NCBI GenBank assembly: GCA_016648135.1 | Contig: JADDOH010001509.1 | Span: 94,186 to 158,185, forward strand | Direction of reading: 5' to 3' | DNA: 64,000 nucleotides | Source of the DNA: Agrypnia vestita | Taxonomy: Eukaryota; Arthropoda; Insecta; Trichoptera; Phryganeidae | Shown: one piece after another, positions 53,592-64,000 of the stretch | Layout of the letters: each line of letters opens with the position of its first letter | Numbering within the stretch: the stretch's first letter is position 1 | Notes under the pieces: model-generated | Told to the model about the DNA's origin: nothing | Databases searched by the model: none | The model's input: only the letters and a program-made list of their open reading frames with translations | Made by a program: the position numbers and the translations under genes

Positions 53592-55279
53592 AGGGTCCGT
53601 TTACTTTATGAAAGCCACTTGCATTAGTGCGAGTGATACCCTCTGTAACACGTAAATTGTGTAGTGGTATTCCTTTTTTAAAGCTACTCCATTGGCCAGT
53701 TTAGTATCACACTGGCAGTCGCGCGGAACGGTCGTTTCTTTGTTTAATATTTTTTTATTTAAAGATACGGTGACTGCAAGATCACGATACGGTGACCACA
53801 GACTTAAATCAATTTAATATAAATTTAGATGAGGATTCGGATTCCGATACAGACGACAATAGTTAATCTTATTGATTGAAATTAATTATAAGATATTATT
53901 TATTTTAAACTACATCAAAAATAATGTGCTTTTGTTGTATGTTGCGGGTGTTGCGGCTGCCAATTAGTGCTGGAAGATCAGCGCTATCTAGAGTAGGGTC
54001 TTGATTACGTTCGTAAAGGACATTATTAAAAAGAGAATTAAGCCATGTATTCACTAGGGGACAAATCGCGAAACATTCCGCTCGGCATGTCGCATCAACA
54101 TCTACGCTCATGTTTCGGGGACAATGACGCGGTCATTTGACGTGTACACACCGGGACTCGCATATCTTGTCGCGGAAATGTCACCCGATGATTTTACGAT
54201 GACAGCTGCGGTATCTCATTTGGCGAAAACGGGGTTCCGCGCAATTCGAAATGTTTTTTTGGGTCGCAATTTCAAATTAACGAGGTTTTACTGTAGTAAA
54301 TTGAATATTATTAAAAACAAGGTCCTTTTTGCAAATAATTATTGTTTTCCAGACGTCGCGGAAATATATCGCCCTATGAGATTATGATGACAGCCGCGTA
54401 TCTGTTTATGTTAATGAGTTTATCGAAAAGTAAGAGGAGAAAAAAGAGGAGAATGCGAAATTATTAACTGCAAAGAGGAAGAAGGACGGACATTCTATGC
54501 GATCTTCGATCGATACAGCTCGATGAGTTCAAGAACGATTTCGTTTCCCCGCATTGTCATCTTGACAGATGCAGCGCATGCGTATTCACTTGTAAACATA
54601 CCACGTGGTACTGACGCTCCGCGGAATGTTGCAGTGAGCTCGCTTGGGTACCGTGCGCATGGCAACGTTGCCACGGCACGTAGAAATGCCGCGCTATGTT
54701 GTGCGCGACGTCGCGGAACAGTGCACGACGTTGCAACGTCACGTAGACTCTATGCCGCGCGTGCTGTTGAGGGACAATTTGTCCCCTAGTGAATACATGG
54801 CTTCATGCTTCTTATACCGCATTATTATATTATATCACATTATTATTTGAACATTCCGGTAGCGTTGGTGACGGACATTATTGTGTAGAGAATTATATAT
54901 TTTGATTAATGATTAATACCAATGACATATGCGATATAGTAGATAATAGATAATGGATACACTTATTTTTTAATTTTCATTTTCAATAAACTGAAATATA
55001 AAAAAAAAAAATCAATTTAGAGTGTTTTGTTTAAAAAAGCATACAGTCAATATTTTCATTTTATTTAATAACAATTTTGAAGTCATATTAATTTGGAAAA
55101 CGTAATGAATTTTTTTATAATATTTGTACCCATGCTTATTTTCGGTTTAGAAACTAAAATAATATTTATATTTATTTTTTGCTTCTGTCATTTACTCAAA
55201 AAAAAAATGTTACGAGTTTTTGTAAGCGCACTGTAACTCACACTAATACAGGTGGCTTTCCTAAAGTGAACGGACTCTA
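53592..55279. mobile_element. Element with AGGGTCCGTTTACTTTATGA termini, holding a nested insertion
   Basis: The left end AGGGTCCG...CTTTATGAAAGCCAC and right end GTGGCTTTCCTAAAGTGAAC then CGGACTCT are inverted. Removing 54041-54802 leaves about 0.9 kb that matches 35960-36672 in reverse. There is no recognisable transposase, and the flanking duplication is unclear, so the superfamily stays open. GGTCCTAAAAAATA repeats abut both sides (53435-53490, 55285). Confidence 0.65.
54041..54802 (+). mobile_element. Harbinger-like element (AGCCATG family), copy C, nested
   Basis: 762 bp, very similar to 40305-41077, ends AGCCATGTATTCACTAGGGG and CTAGTGAATACATGGCT, flanked by TTA (54038-54040) and TCA (54803-54805). 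The paralogous element at about 36324-36350 keeps the uninterrupted sequence GAGAATTATGCAC (minus reading), confirming the insertion point. Confidence 0.8.
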
Positions 55280-55339
55280 CCCACCGGGTCCTAAAAAATA
55301 CGTATGCAAAATATGAGTTGAATCGGACAAACGGTGTAG

Positions 55340-56230
55340 ATTTCTATAGAGAACAGACAGACAGACGGACATCGAGTTTTACAGGTATAGATGTTTTGAA
55401 ACCAGTCGACACTTGTTACGAAATACGAAATCAATTATTACAGAGTAATAATAGCTTACTCGGACAACTAGATTATTTACGAATGTATTCTTGTTATTTA
55501 TTCACATATACGAACGTACAATGCATGTGAATAAACGACGCATATAGATAGTATCATCGTATTGTTAATTTGTTCACTTGACTATTTATATGATATAATT
55601 GCCCACCTCGATAGGAACCTTGATCTAGAGAAGTGGACAGGGTTGCAGAGTAATGATGATACTTAAAAAAGTATAAAATATTACAAAGAATACATTTTAA
55701 TCCGGAATATCGACACATGCAACCATGACATTAGTCTTGTATTATGACTATAAAAAATTATATTAGATAAAAAAATTTCATGTAAATGTAATTTTTTACT
55801 TTTTAGTCTGAATTCTGAATATAACCCGGCGTACAAAGTCATTTCGCTGGGAAACTAATGCCATATTCTGGTGAGGCTATCAATTATGACGGATTAATTG
55901 ATTAATAAGTGAATCTGATAATTGATTCCTATATTGTCATCGAGAATACGTATGAGTGCAAATTTTCAGTTTGATTGGACATTGGAAAGTGGGTGAAATA
56001 TCGATTGTAAGATTCCGTCCTCACAAACAGACTAACAGATGAAGCGTGATAAAAATTTAAAAAAGAGAGTTAAATTAAAAAATGGCTACATAATACTTAT
56101 TATATGAGCAGAGAATGCGTCATTCGGTGTTTTGCCTGTTACTGGTGACAAACATGATTATCAGGGAGATATAATTTGTTTTTCTTGTTTTAATTCTCAT
56201 AATCGTTTTATCAAATATATTAAATTGATC
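55340..56230. other. Intergenic; no gene recognised
   Basis: AT-rich. A short frame at 55318-55530 follows the GGTCCTAAA repeat and has no recognisable domain. Confidence 0.45.
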
Positions 56231-57310
56231 AATTTCTTGATAGATTCATGAACTAAAAAAACCTTTCCATAACGTGTGAAGCTGGTATAGGGTAGTCCGC
56301 TGTTTGACATTTAAAGTCACTGTGAGATCTCAAATCTCCACGAACAAATGTCAGAATGATCCAATGCCATTTCGTGATCCAATATCGGAAGAAATTAGTA
56401 ACTTTGACCACTTGATTCTACCCTGGTGGACCAAAATGATTTTTTTTCTACACTTTGTACCCTTGGATTCAACAATTATGTTTGTATTGGGTTATTGGGT
56501 TATTGATTATCAAAGTTTTAAATATTATGTAGTTTTTCGATTTCTTCAGCGGTTTTTCGATTGGTTCATCGCTCGTGAGATTAAATTTTTACAACAATGT
56601 CGCTTTATAAATTAGAGTAACAAAATAAACTGATGATAAATTGAACGTAGTTATGCAGAAAGCATCAAACCCACAAAATATCTTTATGTGCTGAAAACGT
56701 CCAAGTGATATAGTTTTTTGTAAATTTAATATTTTTCTTAACCTTATCAGGTCCATCCCGTTAAATTGATTCATAAACTGAAAAAAGTGGTTTGACTGTT
56801 TTCTGTGGCTTCAAATTTACAAATCCTTGACAAACAAAAAAATGGTTGGAAACATTCATGTGATATGGATGCATTATACAGCTTTTTAATTCTACTGTTA
56901 CTACGGGATAATAATTTTGTAGAAAACTTCTAAGGGGATTAAACGTTTTCTAGGCCTCATAAAATACTTTTTACTTCATACTTTATCGAATTCATAAAAT
57001 ATACAATCCACATAGAAAAAATAAGTATCTACTCTTTTTCGTACATTTATATACTTTGTATAAAGAATCCATTTGGTAAAACGCGTCATTTTGTAATAAA
57101 TAAAAGTTTTTTTCTTATAATTACATTGTAAAAACATAAAAAACACATAAACAATGAGTCCTGTGCAAAAAATATGAAATAATGACTCAAATATTGACGT
57201 AGATATTAGGTTTTTGCAGGTTAAAATATTTAGAAGCAATTTTCTCCGTTCCATTTTTTAGGTTGGATGCTTTCTGCATAATTACGTCCAATTATGGTAA
57301 CAAAATAAAC
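56230..57310. repeat. Unclassified repeat region with internal inverted and direct repeats
   Basis: AACGTAGTTATGCAGAAAGC near 56643 is complemented by GCTTTCTGCATAATTACGTC near 57268. GTAACAAAATAAAC stands directly outside both (56618, 57298). ATTCATGAACTAAAAAAACC (56243) and ATTCATAAACTGAAAAAAG (56768) are direct repeats. The layout suggests one or two small transposons of unknown type. Confidence 0.5.
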
Positions 57311-57719
57311 AATAATGATTCAGATCGAGTTCGCAAATCGAAGAACATACCTACTATGAAATACTAATTTTTTTAAATTTGATATCTGTGTAGGTGTATA
57401 TATACAAACATTCGTGCGTGACAATATATTGGGATGAGATTATTTTAAAATCGTTTGTATGCGGTAGTGTAACGTAATCCTACATTATACATACATACAT
57501 ATTCAATACACGAAAAACGTGGGTGAGCGAATAGCCTCGGATATTTTTAGCTTATAAACGTATAAAAATAAAATATTTTAGCGATGTATTTTTAACAGCC
57601 AATGTATTTACATTGAAAACACCTAAAAATAAAAACAACAGTTATTTGTAAAGTACAAAAGCATTTATAACTACTTGCATTTGTAAATTTCAATACATAA
57701 ATAATTTGACTGGTAACCG

Positions 57720-57920
57720 GAGGACAAGTTTGTCCTGCAGGCGACTTAGAGTTTAGTACTAGGCCCTGCGGGCGACTGCCTATAGTAGCCGCTACGTGGC
57801 CATTGTTACGCGGCAATTGCTACGCGGCCTGCTGCTTGACAGTGTGGTCGACTACAGTGGCCGCTTCACGGCTAGTAGTGACCGCCGCGCGGCCATTAAC
57901 ATCTACTAATTCTAATGGCC
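57720..57920. repeat. GC-rich block of repeated GCCGC(N)nGCGGC motifs
   Basis: GTAGCCGCTACGTGGCCATT, TTACGCGGCAATTGCTACGC, AGTGGCCGCTTCACGGCTAG and ACCGCCGCGCGGCCATT are imperfect palindromes repeated every 20-35 bp in AT-rich surroundings. A similar word (ATGGCCGCGTAGCGG) is at 50342. Not identified. Confidence 0.5.
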
Positions 57921-58403
57921 GGCCCGACAATTTTTTTTTGTATTTCACAAAACAAAACAATCACGTTTTAAAAAGGATAATATACTACTAAATTTAAAGA
58001 AAAATCTATTAAATACAATTCATTAGTAAAACAATAATGGAAAGTCGCACAAAATCGATATACTATTTTGTATTTTTAATTTTTGGATACGACTTTCCTA
58101 TGACATATTTGTTCTTTATGCCGTGTCCTCAAATTATTGGCACTGGAAAATAAAAAATAAAAATAAAGAAAATAAAGATAAAAAATTTTCGAAATACGAC
58201 ATTCGGAATGCGACGTTCTAACCTGAAAGACATGAATATGACAGTTAACCAATATAATATCATGTATGTTCTGCACATACGTTTCCATAATATTAAGTCT
58301 GCCATTTGATTCAAACTGGAATACAACATTTTTCAATTTTAAAGCGACAAACAGTATAAAGAGAAAACGTAAATATTTCCGTATTCCGTCTAGTATTTAA
58401 CAC

Positions 58404-58443
58404 ATGCCGCGCATGCGCAAATGCAAATGCGCATGCGCGGCAT
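58404..58443. repeat. Perfect GC-rich palindrome, 16-bp arms
   Basis: ATGCCGCGCATGCGCA (58404-58419) faces its exact complement at 58428-58443 across 8 bases; pairing can extend outward past one mismatch. It is followed after 3 bases by a second palindrome. Confidence 0.9.
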
Positions 58444-58446
58444 ATG

Positions 58447-58491
58447 TTGGTACTGGTTAGTCTAGCTGTCAGCTAGACTAACCAGTACCAA
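58447..58491. repeat. Perfect palindrome, 22-bp arms, one-base centre
   Basis: TTGGTACTGGTTAGTCTAGC (58447 on, 22 bases in all) is exactly complemented at 58470-58491 around a single T. No repeat family recognised. Confidence 0.9.
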
Positions 58492-58990
58492 AAAGGAGTA
58501 CCTACGCATGTGGCTAGATTCACAGTCAATTTTAAAACACATACATGTAAATTATCAATTAGTAAACGCGTATAAATATTAAATACATTATTTTTATGTA
58601 TAAGTGACTAGTACCTAGATAATATTTTATATGTATAATATTTCTACACATTAACTATTATCTGCATATATTTTAAAGTAATCTGTACTTCTCGTTACTC
58701 TACATGATTTTGCCATTTGTTTTTTTTAGCTGGAAATGAAAACATGCACAATACTTGCACCATTTGTAGCGCATTCATATTAGGTATATATAAGATAAGA
58801 GTTTTAGCAGTAAGTATTTTTCTGAACAATAAATATTCACAATTTATGATCACTAATTCAGAGAAACGCCTGTAGAATATGATGACACCGTAATTAAAAG
58901 AAACCCGATATATTCTAATGAAACCATCCAAGTTTAGTTGGAGTTTTCTGGAGTATTTTGCTGTTTTTGTCTCGTCGTAGGTACACCATG

Positions 58991-59044
58991 AGGTTTATAA
59001 TTTGATCATCTCTGTATGAATACAGATGATCAAATTATAAACCT
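58991..59044. repeat. Near-perfect palindrome, about 26-bp arms
   Basis: AGGTTTATAATTTGATCATC followed by TCTGTAT pairs with ATACAGATGATCAAATTATA and AACCT with a single bulged base. It is the third large hairpin within 650 bp. Confidence 0.9.
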
Positions 59045-59049
59045 GAATT

Positions 59050-60070
59050 CATCGGGTGCCTGTAAATCTCGAGTGCTTCTATGACCAGACGTGTATGGTG
59101 ACTCTTGGGCTTTCTTAGAATCTTACTGTTGAACCCGACCGGACCCACATCGACCTCTAAAAATGATATTCTCGAACAAAGTTAGTAAATTCAAATTATT
59201 AACTTCTATTCTGATGTAATTTTAGGGTAAAATGAAAGAAGGCAAAGTACCTACTTTTCTTATTACAGTTCTCTTCCGCCCTTCTTTCAGTGCACGTCGT
59301 TCAGAGCAGAGAGAGATTTTAATGTTCACCGTGTGTGTTCAACATTGAATCATCAAAAACCAGTTAGGTAAGTACTTTACTACCTACGGTATATACGAAT
59401 ATATTATAATAAGATACCGGTTTCAGATTTTTTCTAAACGATGAGTAATGATATAAAGTAAGATTTGATTGTATGCAAGTATTGAAAGGTTTGTATTTTG
59501 CACTCGGTGAAAAAATGTCTTTATGTATGTTTGTCGGAATAATTTATTATATTCAAATAACATAATAACATCGGGTAATTTACAGCATGTGAATTTAAAC
59601 AAGTGTTGTTTTAAAAGTGTTTGGGGAGCCGCTGCGTCCTACAATGAAATTTTTCTCGAAAACTGCGTTAGAAAATTTCCTAACATTTTTTTCTACTTCG
59701 AGTGTTAAGCGAGAGTTCTATTATTTTAGCTACTGCCCTCATAGTGGCGCCAAATTGTCATACAGGTAGATGAGTTTAATAAATTTTTTTGTGCTAGGAT
59801 TTAATATACTAATTTATATTTCGATTTGATTATTATTATTACTTATATACTCCAAACATCAAATTTTAATACTATATTCAATAATATTACATGGGTAGCT
59901 TAGTTGCTTTATGCTACAGTTGTTGTGGCAAAATTAGCGACTACGGTAAGAAGTAAGAGTAGTTACCTACCTACTTAAGAATATATTGTAAATAAAGAAG
60001 TTCTGTCAGGATACTTATATTCTAGACTTATAGACTAGTCTTTGACGCAGACCCAACAACAATGAATTAT
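59050..60070. other. Intergenic; no gene recognised
   Basis: Mostly AT-rich. Lepidoptera-like TACCTACCTACTTA words occur near 59960. No coding region supportable. Confidence 0.45.
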
Positions 60071-60079
60071 GCTTTGTTT

Positions 60080-60375
60080 AAAGAGCTAAACGTCATAAAA
60101 TTTAAAAAATTGGGAAAACTTCGGTGACTTGAGTCATGCGGGGAGAATGACTCACAATGACAATAAGTACCGAATTTCCCGCTGAATTCAAGACCAAAAG
60201 AGCGAAGGAGCTCAGGAAAACTAAAATTAAGATGGAGCGACAATGTCCTCAAAGACATATCTGCCTTGTAGCTTCTGAACTGGAGAGAGCTGGCACAAGA
60301 CCGAGAGGAGAAGGAAGCCTCGTGAGGAGGCAAATACCTAAAAAAGGGGTGTAGAGCCAACATGATGATGAAATA
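60080..60375 (+). pseudogene. LINE C-terminal tail
   Basis: The plus frame near 60215-60355 reads LRWSDNVLKDISAL, a stop, then NWRELAQDREE and KKGCRANMMMK. The RWxDxVxxDLxxL...NWRELAxDRxxW...GC pattern is the extreme C-terminus of a common insect LINE type. ATGATGATGAAATAAATTG follows, as at the 3' end of such elements. Only the tail is present. Confidence 0.65.
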
Positions 60376-60399
60376 AATTGTTTTTGGTCTACAGTAGTA

Positions 60400-61540
60400 A
60401 TTTTCCAAACAAAAAAGTTTACCCAAGGTCTGTTTCTAGTCATCATCACTGTTATCTATACACTATAATGCACCAGGTGAGTCTTGGCCTCCTCAGGAAT
60501 TTTCTTCTACTGGTTCTTATTACGCGCCGTTTCTCTCCAGTCCTAGATTTCTAAAGGATATATTCTATGATGTATTCTGAACACAGGTCTTATAAGCGTT
60601 TTGCATACAAAAATTTAAATTTTTCTGGACAGCAGTAGGGATTTTATTAAATTTTTGTGGTTTCTATAAAAATCTTCTATATTTTTATTATCAAGAATCC
60701 AATATAAATATGAATGTGAATCTTTGTACCGTTTCGAATTTATGATTTTCACGTGAAAATTCAACGTGATTTTCACGGACGTGATTTGTTGGATACCCAT
60801 AGTATGAATTCCTGTTTCCAGTAGGTACTAGGTGCGCAAATTAAATTATTTCATTTCTCAAATGTCAAAGTTTTAATTATAATTTTATTTATTAATTATA
60901 TTTTTATTTATCAATGTATCGTTACGCGATTTGTGTTGACTACTTAAGGTTATTGCTTATCATTCGAAGGAATTATAAGATAATAAAAACAAAGATGCTA
61001 TCTGATATGTAAAAATATATTTAAGTACCTCTTTATAGAGACATTCAAACGCCTGTGCAAAGTTTATTGTTTTGAAAAGTTAATAAGATAATGTAGATAA
61101 ATTATATTTTTGCAAACCGTGACTAATTCATAATTATTATGATACCGTTGACATATTCATTAATGCCAGCTTGTTCGGACAAGACGATTATCGTCAGGGG
61201 TTTTTATTGAAAAGAAAAAAAACATGATTAAAATTTTTGTGACTATGTTGGGGGTGGTTTTTAGCTGGCGAATAAAATAAATAATATACATTATTGGGTA
61301 CCGAGAGCCCGAAATATATAGATAAGATGTCTTTATACACATCTAACTACATCTGGTGTCTCTGGTATAATTGAAAAAACAAAAAAAAAGATTTTCTTCA
61401 TTTTCCGATTAAATTAATTATGATTAGTAGATGCAATATACTCATAATTGATTAAAATCACCATTAAATTACAGAAGTAAAAATGTCATTTATAAGAATT
61501 AATCAGATAAAAGTTATTTAAAATAACAGATAATATAAAA
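60400..61540. other. Intergenic; no gene recognised
   Basis: AT-rich with short frames only. It precedes the Penelope-like leader. Confidence 0.45.
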
Positions 61541-61623
61541 TAATCCGAAACGAAATAAAATAATCCGAAACGTCGGCCCGAAAGGTCGTAACAACACGGC
61601 ATAATACCCCAGTAAACACAAAC

Positions 61624-62946
61624 TTGAAGATTCTGAGTGGCCGTGAAAACCTAAGAACATTCTTAACCAACCTCTATGGGGAGGAAGTTTATTTATCTAC
61701 ACGCCGGCTGGAGAGCTTAAGGAGTAAAAAAGAAAAGCTTCTAAGCAACTTAGCTTTTTTACAACGCTGTAAAGCACAGTCGGTGACACCATCATTCATC
61801 AAATTGCGAAGACACATCCACACGGAGAAGGCTGAGAGAATATTCCAAAGAACTGAAGCTGCCCTTTTGAGAGAACGAGTGTGCAACATCCGCCTGGAAT
61901 TGGACAAAATAACAAGAATTCTCTTTGACCTGCACCTGAGCCTGAGTGGTACATTGAATTACGAAGATTGGACGAAAGTGGACAAAATGACGTCAATGCA
62001 AGCGTGGCGAAACAAACAATTGGTGGAGACTCGGCAAAAACGGAAATTTGAGTCACTCAGCCGACATAAGAAAAGCTCAACTAAGGAGCTGGATTCTACC
62101 AAAGTGGTCAAAAATTTATCCAGCCTTTCATTGGACAAGGCCGCGATATCAGTTTTAGCTAAAGGTTTGAATTTCGCCATAGCACCAAAAAGCATTCCAG
62201 TTGACGACATAATCTGCGGCGTAGAAGCGGCATTGCGCAAGATTCCAGTGGCCATCGCAGAAGAAATTAGACAGGATACATGCGCTATATTAAGAAAGGC
62301 TAAGCCTCCGCGTCCCAATATATCCAAAGAGGAACACGCAGCTATAAAGAGCCTTCGCGCAAACGAAGAGATCCTGATTCTTCCAGCAGACAAAGGCAAT
62401 GCCACAGTGATTTTGGACCAAGTAGACTACATAGCGAAGATGCGGGGACTTTTGGAAAGCAGCACTTATAAGAAAATCAAAAAGAATCCAACGGATAGAA
62501 TCGACAGAAAAACTAGGGAGCTGGTCAAAGCTTCCAGTATTCCAGCCGATTTGCATTTCAAACTATTTGTGCAAGCGTCAAAAACACCAGCAATCTACGG
62601 GCTTCCCAAAATACATAAGGATGGAGTGCCACTAAGACCAATTGTGAGCGCAATAGGAGCGCCAACATACAAGCTGTCACAATATTTGGCCGGTCTCCTA
62701 CAGATGCAGACGGGGAAGACGTCCTCATGGGTGAAGGATTCAGCACACTTCGTCAATATGCTAAAAGAAATAAAGTGTGAAAGGGGTGATATACTAGTCA
62801 GTTTTGACGTCATATCCCTCTTCACTAATGTGCCTGTGGACGACGCTATGAGTCTGTTGGAAGAAATTTATGATGAAGACATCTGCGCACTGTTTGAGCA
62901 CTGCCTGACGAGTGGATACTTTTCTTTCCAAGGTGAGCTCTTCTAA
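61624..62946 (+). pseudogene. Penelope-like polyprotein, N-terminal and RT fingers/palm part
   Basis: 440 codons end at an in-frame TAA (62944-62946). Motifs in order: an LSGRENLRTFL start region, an N-terminal helical domain, ILPADKGNATVILD (fingers), LPKIHKDGVPLRPIVSAIGA, and FDVISLFTNVPVDDA with the first catalytic Asp. The reading continues in the same frame after the stop with QVEGVAMGNPLSPVIANFFM, so a single nonsense change divides the reverse transcriptase. The first in-frame start is uncertain because GAAGATTCTGAGTGG at 61626 may be preceded by an upstream start. Confidence 0.85.
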
Positions 62947-63898
62947 CAAGTGGAAGGCGTAGCGATGGGTAATCCACTTTCTCCGGTGATTGCTAACTTT
63001 TTTATGGAGAAATTCGAAGAAACAGCACTGGACACAGCATCCTTTACTCCGAAGGTCTGGTGGAGATACGTCGATGACGTGTTTGCAATCTGGCCGCATG
63101 GTGAAGACAAACTAGGTGATTTTTTGGGACACCTTAATTCACTACATAAGAACCTGAAGTTCACCATGGAGATAGAGAAAGACAACGTGCTGCCTTTTCT
63201 TGATGTTGAAATAAAAAAGAAAGCCGATGGGAGTTTCGGACACAGAGTGTATAGGAAGCCTACACATACCAACCGTTATCTACATGCAAACTCCCACCAT
63301 CATCCTGCTCAAAAAAGAGGTCTCATCAACACTTTGGCCACGAGGGCCAAAAGGATATGCCAAGATGAATATCTGCAGGAGGAAATGATAACACTCAGCG
63401 ACGCACTGGAAGGCAATGGTTACCAGAAGCGACAGATAAAACGCGTCATAAGTACGAGGTCTGTTCGCCCTGAAAAACATACAGAACCTGAGTGCAAAGG
63501 CATCGCCTTTCTGCCTTTTGTCCAAAGTGTTACAGACAGAATTGCCAGAGCTCTCAAGAAAAGAGACATTAAGACAGTTTTTGGTGCCAACTTCAAAATT
63601 AAAGATATGTTGAGATCAGCAAAGGATCGAGATAGCTTAGAAACGGACGGTGTGTATAGACTCGATTGTCAAGACTGCGATAAAGTATACGTGGGGCAAA
63701 CGGCGCGTACCATTTCCAAAAGGGTCAACGAGCACAAACGGGCATGCAAACTCGGTCATCCAGAAAAAATCAGCACTGGCTGAGCATTTTCTGGATACCG
63801 GCCATCATTTTGCATTCGAACCGAAAATCCTTGGAAAGCCTAAGAGTCACCATGCGCGTCTTATCAAGGAAGCACTAGAAATCTACAAGCATCGATAA
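62947..63898 (+). pseudogene. Penelope-like polyprotein, RT palm and GIY-YIG nuclease part
   Basis: After the stop, GVAMGNPLSPVIANFFMEKF and WRYVDDVFAIW carry the palm with the YVDD catalytic pair, then the FLDVEI and YRKPTHTNRYLH blocks of the thumb. The GIY-YIG endonuclease follows: GVYRLDCQDCDKVYVGQTAR with the second-helix R-x-x-x-H region (KRVNEHK), and the late Glu (LIKEALEI). A one-base gain in the A-run at about 63766-63771 shifts the frame, so the end is read in another frame to TAA at 63896-63898. Penelope nucleases of this type target DNA during retrotransposition. Confidence 0.85.
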
Positions 63899-64000
63899 AC
63901 ATTAATAGGACTGATGGTCTCAAATTTTAAAAACATTCTTGGTCTCCGGGCACGCTTTCAAAGTCATGCTCGTCGCAGACTCCGAGAAGAGAGATTGATC

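Larger units (their letters stand above)
61548..63898 (+). mobile_element. Penelope-like element, nearly full coding region
   Basis: Begins in leader sequence with CCGAAACGTCGGCC (the 3' half of a Penelope hammerhead; the CUGAUGA half is missing) and ACACGGCATAATACCCCA, then one long coding region to 63898. The leader and start are shared with the stub at 18140-18285. A complete upstream terminal repeat is absent, so the copy is 5'-truncated. The window ends soon after, so a 3' repeat cannot be judged. Confidence 0.85.

Overview
The window is eukaryotic and reads as a piece of an insect genome, most likely a moth or butterfly. It is AT-rich, has GT/AG introns, almost no dense coding, and a very high load of DNA transposons, Penelope-like elements, LINE tails and tRNA-derived SINEs. 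The lepidopteran call is an inference from the style of the zinc-finger family and of the repeats; no host marker gene is present.

Host genes are few. A 641-residue secreted, cysteine-rich, Pro/Gln/Tyr-repeat protein lies at 12105-14030 (+). Two paralogous C2H2 zinc-finger genes converge on each other: one on + (exons 27595-27764 and 28814-30090, 14 fingers) and one on - (exons 37543-37719 and 34275-34711, three fingers and a broken fourth). They share an exon with an IKQECSEYSRRADQR motif and a splice junction reading DLLR. The intron of the minus copy is filled with transposons.

Most of the rest is mobile DNA, often nested. From left to right: an RTE-like LINE remnant split by a Tourist-like MITE (about 560-2000); hairpin MITEs and SINE pieces (6-10 kb); a Harbinger-like element with a MADF-domain relic (11094-11850); a hAT transposase relic split by a SINE (18.5-19.3 kb); a TATCGATA-rich element carrying a nested hAT with an 8-bp target duplication (23.6-24.95 kb); three Harbinger-like elements (24964, 40305, 54041); piggyBac relics (27.0 kb and 35015-35956); oppositely oriented Penelope fragments (33.4-34.3 kb); a Jockey-like LINE tail (42.3-42.9 kb); three Helitron-like repeats packed with heat-shock elements (42958, 52027, 53326); a complete-ended but internally deleted pogo element (46455-48286); and a nearly full Penelope-like element with reverse transcriptase and GIY-YIG nuclease domains, disabled by one stop and one frameshift (61.55-63.9 kb).

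The most unusual signals are the conserved perfect heat-shock-element arrays in the Helitron-like repeats, hammerhead-ribozyme-like cores near Penelope debris, large near-perfect palindromes at 20.6 and 58.4-59.0 kb, and a nested insertion whose empty site is preserved in a paralogous copy elsewhere in the window. No bacterial-type operon, CRISPR array, rRNA gene or convincing tRNA gene is present.
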